From contig JAUWDN010000088.1 in assembly GCA_030608765.1 (NCBI GenBank), forward strand, positions 1 to 5,965: DNA of 5,965 bases. The letters are read 5' to 3'. This document shows positions 5,630 to 5,965 of this stretch, piece by piece. The stretch is from Promethearchaeota archaeon (lineage in GTDB: Archaea; Asgardarchaeota; Lokiarchaeia; Sigynarchaeales; SOKP01). The notes beneath the pieces are model-generated. The model did no database searches and had not been told where the DNA came from. It saw nothing but the letters and a program-made list of their open reading frames with translations. Both the position numbers and the translations under genes were made by a program. Numbering within the stretch: position 1 is the stretch's first letter; each line of letters starts with the position of its first letter.

Positions 5630-5965
5630 TCAACTACTACTAATACCCTTCAAATAACTACGCTTCTGAAGTAAAATTTGAATTTGGTCGTCGATGCGAG
5701 CTAAATCCATTCGCTCAGATATTCTCCCTCCTGTGGTTCTTAATTTTTCCCATTTGAGAAAATTTTTTGATAATTCAATTTGTTCATTTTCGACCCGTCT
5801 AGCTAGCAATTTTAAACCGTATATATGAGCAATATCTAAAGCTTGGGTTAAGAGTTCTTGAGCTTCCTTAAATTCAAAAGTCACTAATCTTAATTTTGCT
5901 TGTAATGAGTGCATTTCAACAAGAAGCGAATTTACTCCTTCATTTTCGGCAATAGACCGTATTTT
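5630..5965 (-). CDS. C-terminal part of an archaeal TPR-repeat protein (partial, runs off the window)
   Basis: The last 111 residues of a longer protein are visible. The frame stays open to the right edge, beginning KIRSIAENEGVNSLLVE before the internal Met at 5914, so that Met is not the real start. Paired amphipathic helices of tetratricopeptide type are seen (SLLVEMHSLQAKLRLVTFEF, then KEAQELLTQALDIAHIYGL). A tail follows containing LLARRVENEQIELSKN, KWEKLR and SERMDLARIDDQI (between about 53 and 95). This ending closely resembles the terminus of large archaeal TPR proteins that are numerous in Lokiarchaea and methanogens and may carry other domains at the N-terminus. Their function is generally protein interaction or regulation; the domain content of the missing part is unknown. 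It is on the same strand as the longin-like gene, 132 bp upstream of it. Confidence 0.75.
   Translation of the reverse strand, partial: KIRSIAENEGVNSLLVEMHSLQAKLRLVTFEFKEAQELLTQALDIAHIYGLKLLARRVENEQIELSKNFLKWEKLRTTGGRISERMDLARIDDQIQILLQKRSYLKGISSS

Noticed and set aside
5630..5914. A complete 94-residue protein starting at the Met at 5914
   Set aside because: The frame continues without a stop to the window edge, with in-family TPR sequence before that Met, so it is the C-terminal part of a longer protein.

Overview
The window is very AT-rich, and its gene content and promoter style point to an archaeon, most likely an Asgard (Loki-/Promethearchaeota-type) lineage. Supporting signs are a Rab/Ras-like GTPase fold with a eukaryote-style TIGVDF motif, an SDS22-type leucine-rich-repeat protein, a longin/roadblock-like protein, and the C-terminus of an archaeal TPR protein. 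Archaeal TATA-like boxes lie about 22-30 bp before several start codons, and convincing Shine-Dalgarno sites are lacking. The lineage call is inference; no marker gene is present.

Layout from left to right: 70-891 (+) is a DMT/NIPA-like membrane transporter. 917-1312 (-) is a small STAS/SpoIIAA-like protein. 1449-2696 (+) is a 12-helix MFS transporter. 2699-3577 (-) is an LRR protein with nine regular 22-residue repeats. 3772-4722 (+) is a degenerate Rab-like GTPase (pseudoGTPase) behind an unrecognised helical N-terminal domain. 4736-5497 (-) is a longin/roadblock-like protein with a helical tail. 5630-5965 (-) is the C-terminus of a TPR protein that runs off the right edge. Strands alternate through most of the window, giving three tight convergent pairs (25, 2 and 13 bp between stops) and two divergent promoter regions. 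No gap exceeds 200 bp.

The most interesting part is about 2.7-5.5 kb. It holds an LRR scaffold, a GTPase fold that has lost every nucleotide-binding and catalytic motif while keeping the Rab-like core, and a protein of the longin/roadblock type, a class that in eukaryotes partners with small GTPases. Between the LRR and pseudoGTPase genes lie two abutting 19-bp palindromes (GTCCAT-N7-ATGGAC twice), a strong candidate operator. A plausible reading is a regulated protein-interaction module built on a nucleotide-free GTPase fold. Physical or functional linkage among the three proteins is inferred only from proximity and family knowledge.
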